In this document: in pieces, positions 61,778 to 64,000 of the stretch
How positions within the stretch are numbered: position 1 is the stretch's first letter
Layout of the letters: every line of letters starts with the position of its first letter
Assembly: GCF_016616885.1 (NCBI RefSeq)
Contig: NZ_CP067102.1
Location: 7,406,501-7,470,500, forward strand
Source of the DNA: Bradyrhizobium diazoefficiens
GTDB lineage: Bacteria > Pseudomonadota > Alphaproteobacteria > Rhizobiales > Xanthobacteraceae
Length of the DNA: 64,000 nt
Direction of reading: 5' to 3'
Translations under genes and position numbers: made by a program
Notes under the pieces: model-generated
Database searches by the model: none
Seen by the model: the letters and a program-made list of their open reading frames with translations, nothing else
Told to the model about the DNA's origin: nothing

Positions 61778-62227
61778 ATGAACAGAGAGATGACAAGCAA
61801 GACCGCCGTAAAGCTCAAATCAGACGGCTGGACCATCCTGGAGACCTCTGGCTTCATGCACCTCGTCGGCCCCTTGTGGGAGCGCAAGGTCGACGGCCAA
61901 TACGAATTCGCACTCGCCACCGAAGACAAGCACCACAACCGCCGCGGCATGGTCCAGGGCGGCGTGATGATGACCTTCGCCGACCGCACCTGCGGCATGA
62001 CCGCCCGCTACATGTCGGGCAAGGAATACATGGCGACGGTGCAGCTCGACACCCATTTCGTCGAGGCCGGCCAGATCGGCGACATCCTGATCTCCCGCCC
62101 CCGCGTGGTGCGCTCGACCCGCAGCCTGATCTTCATGAGCACCGAGGTGTCCGTCGACGACCGCTGTGTGGTGATGGCCAACGGCGTGTTCAAGATCTTG
62201 AAGGGGCCGGTGCTAAACTCGCAATGA
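61778..62227 (+). CDS. PaaI-type hotdog thioesterase
   Basis: 149-residue hotdog-fold acyl-CoA thioesterase. The helix motif RRGMVQGGVMMTFADRTCG replaces the usual HGG with QGG but keeps the acidic residue. VQLDTHFVEAG is the next conserved strand. It lies 50 bp before an aldo/keto reductase gene in the same direction. Confidence 0.85.
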   Translation: MNREMTSKTAVKLKSDGWTILETSGFMHLVGPLWERKVDGQYEFALATEDKHHNRRGMVQGGVMMTFADRTCGMTARYMSGKEYMATVQLDTHFVEAGQIGDILISRPRVVRSTRSLIFMSTEVSVDDRCVVMANGVFKILKGPVLNSQ

Positions 62228-62277
62228 CGGAAGTAGCTGGCTATGCTGCCGCCCAACGAAGCTTGAGGAAACATCCC

Positions 62278-63300
62278 ATGCAATACCGCAAACTTGGCCG
62301 CTCTGGCCTGAAGGTGTCGCCGATCTGTCTGGGCACCATGATGTTCGGCGGGCCGACGGATGAGGCGGCATCAACGCGGATCATCGCCAAGGCGCATGAC
62401 GCCGGCATCAACTTCATCGACACCGCGGACGCCTATTCGAAGGGCGGCTCCGAGGAGGTCGTGGGACGCGCGATCGGCAACAACCGTCACGCCTGGGTGC
62501 TCGCGACCAAGCTCGCCAATCCCATGAACAGCGATACGCGCAACGATCCCAATCGCGTCGGGCTGTCGCGGCGCTGGGTGTTGCAGGCGGCCGACGAGAG
62601 CCTGAAGCGGCTCGGCACCGACCACATCGACATCTACTATCTGCACAAGGAAGACCCTGCGACGCCGCTGGAAGAAACGGTGCGCGCGATGGGCGATCTG
62701 ATCCGCGCCGGCAAGATCCGCTATTTCGGCGTCTCCAACTATCGCGCCTGGCGCGTCGCCGAGATCTGCAACATCTGCGACCGGCTCGGCATCGACCGTC
62801 CGGTGGCGAGCCAGCCCTATTACAACGCGATGAACCGGATGCCCGAGGTCGAGCACTTTCCGGCCTGCGCCTATTACGGCCTCGGCATCGTGCCCTATAG
62901 TCCGCTGGCGCGCGGCGTGCTCACCGGCAAATACAAGCCCGATGCGGCTCCGGACAAGGAAACGCGCGCCGGCCGCAACGACACCCGCATGATGCAGACC
63001 GAATGGCGGCCGGAATCGCTTCAGCTCGCGCAGGAGATCAAGGCCCACGCCGAGAAGAACGGCATCACCGCCGGCCAGTTCGCGGTGGCCTGGGTGCTCA
63101 ACTCCGCCTTCGTCTCGTCGATCGTCGCAGGCCCGCGCACCGAGGAGCAGTGGGACGGTTATATAAGCGCGCTCGACTATCGCTTCACCGCGGATGACGA
63201 GGCGCTGATCGACCGGCTGGTCGTGCCGGGCCATCCGTCGACGCCGGGCTACAACGACCCTGCCTATCCGATCGAGGGACGCCGCGCGCGGACGACCTGA
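62278..63300 (+). CDS. aldo/keto reductase
   Basis: NADPH-dependent TIM-barrel oxidoreductase, 340 aa from ATG 62278. Catalytic tetrad: Asp and Tyr in NFIDTADAYSKGGSEE, Lys in VLATKLANP, His in YYLHKEDP. The C-terminal SIVAGPRTEEQ binds the cofactor. An upstream frame extension (from 61876) runs through the thioesterase gene and is not coding. Broad carbonyl reductase. Substrate unknown. Confidence 0.92.
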   Translation: MQYRKLGRSGLKVSPICLGTMMFGGPTDEAASTRIIAKAHDAGINFIDTADAYSKGGSEEVVGRAIGNNRHAWVLATKLANPMNSDTRNDPNRVGLSRRWVLQAADESLKRLGTDHIDIYYLHKEDPATPLEETVRAMGDLIRAGKIRYFGVSNYRAWRVAEICNICDRLGIDRPVASQPYYNAMNRMPEVEHFPACAYYGLGIVPYSPLARGVLTGKYKPDAAPDKETRAGRNDTRMMQTEWRPESLQLAQEIKAHAEKNGITAGQFAVAWVLNSAFVSSIVAGPRTEEQWDGYISALDYRFTADDEALIDRLVVPGHPSTPGYNDPAYPIEGRRARTT

Positions 63301-63315
63301 ACGCCGGGGACAACG

Positions 63316-64000
63316 ATGGCGCTTGAAGACCGCTACGGACTACCAGTCTCTGCCTCCTCGCACGAGGCAGCAAACGCCTATCGCGAAGGCGTCGATTTCA
63401 TGCTTGCCGGCTGGACCGGCGCGGCGGAGACGCTGGAACGCGCCATTGCAGCCGATCCGGATTTCGCGCTGGCCCACATCGCCCGCGCCCGGGTGCATGC
63501 GTTCTACCAGCAGGGCGATCTTGCGCGGCAGAAAGCGGCACTGGCGCGCGAGCTTGTCGCCAGGCGCGGCACGGAGCGCGAGCGCTCGCATGTCGAGACG
63601 CTGGCGCTCGCGATCGAGGGGCGCGGGCCCGATGCGATCGCGGCAATGTTCAAGCACATCGAGAGCTGGCCGCGCGATGCCATGGTGCTATCGCTGCCAC
63701 TCGGCGCGTTCGGCCTGTTCGCCTTCTCCGGCATGGCCGATCACGACCGCGCGCGGCATGAGCTGTGCGAACGCGTCGCGCATCATTATGGCGAGGACTG
63801 GTGGTTCCTGACCATGTCCGGCTGGGCGATGACCGAGAACGGCGACGTCGGCCGCGGCCGCGCCGTCACCGAGCGTGGCTTCAATCTGCGCCGGGCCAAC
63901 GCCCACGCCGCACACGCGGTGCTGCATGCGATGTTCGAGGACGGCTCGATCGAGGCAGCCGACCGTCTCGTCGACGAGTGGATTCCGACTTACGACCGCG
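63316..64000 (+). CDS. TPR-like (TTC38-type) protein, cut by window end
   Basis: The frame stays open from ATG 63316 to the window end (228 codons). It has helical repeats of the tetratricopeptide type (AAETLERAIAADPDFALAHIARARVH at about residues 38-63) and a long alpha-helical continuation with SMADHDRARHEL-like units. It resembles tetratricopeptide repeat protein 38 of bacteria. The gene follows the aldo/keto reductase by 15 bp. Confidence 0.75.
   Translation, partial: MALEDRYGLPVSASSHEAANAYREGVDFMLAGWTGAAETLERAIAADPDFALAHIARARVHAFYQQGDLARQKAALARELVARRGTERERSHVETLALAIEGRGPDAIAAMFKHIESWPRDAMVLSLPLGAFGLFAFSGMADHDRARHELCERVAHHYGEDWWFLTMSGWAMTENGDVGRGRAVTERGFNLRRANAHAAHAVLHAMFEDGSIEAADRLVDEWIPTYDR

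Overview
The window is high-GC alphaproteobacterial DNA, most likely Bradyrhizobium or a close relative. The grounds are the gene families present, long antisense shadow frames typical of GC-rich codons, a phasin, TAXI-TRAP and amino-acid ABC transporters, and several families of short palindromic intergenic repeats. This placement is inference from content, not from a search. I saw no rRNA, tRNA, transposase, integrase, phage gene or CRISPR array. About 60 protein genes are supported, nearly all metabolic, transport or regulatory.

Layout. 1-1770: end of a surface-polysaccharide locus (WecG/TagA-type transferase, galE-like epimerase). 1995-6425: a small unknown gene and a 1371-residue protein with five tandem GAF modules fused to GGDEF and EAL. 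6721-10930: a catabolic operon (LDH2-type dehydrogenase, flavin monooxygenase, FAH-family hydrolase) facing a LysR gene. 11020-11981: two small envelope proteins. 12099-16158: an Lrp regulator divergent from a fused indolepyruvate ferredoxin oxidoreductase. 16381-20810: LysR divergent from an EmrA/EmrB-type pump and an AhpD-like protein. 20950-26579: M20 peptidase, glutamate/aspartate-type ABC importer and D-amino-acid transaminase, all on the minus strand. 26860-39363: a second flavin monooxygenase, a benzoylformate-decarboxylase-like enzyme, GFA protein, Old Yellow Enzyme, aldehyde dehydrogenase, SDR, a Rieske protein with two amidohydrolases, and a hydantoinase. 39375-46000: small proteins, an esterase-like protein that has lost its nucleophile, a LivK-type binding protein behind an FNR/FixK-type box, a Crp-type regulator and a phasin. 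46372-48734: a mandelate-racemase homologue and a secreted lipase. 48917-54369: sulfatase, GntR regulator and a sugar-type ABC importer that lacks an ATPase. 54466-58923: TAXI-TRAP operon with DUF1850 and SDR genes. 59269-64000: secreted proteins of unknown function, a hotdog thioesterase, an aldo/keto reductase and a TPR-like gene cut by the window end.

How it fits together. Most of the window is substrate uptake plus oxidation, each block with its own regulator. The intergenic DNA carries much of the interest. There is a candidate small RNA gene between the phasin and a zinc-ribbon gene (about 45381-45528), with a 12-bp closing stem, two inner hairpins and an intrinsic terminator. Operator-like repeats lie next to the Lrp, LysR, GntR, lipase and racemase genes. 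One palindromic repeat family occurs four times, each time between convergent genes.
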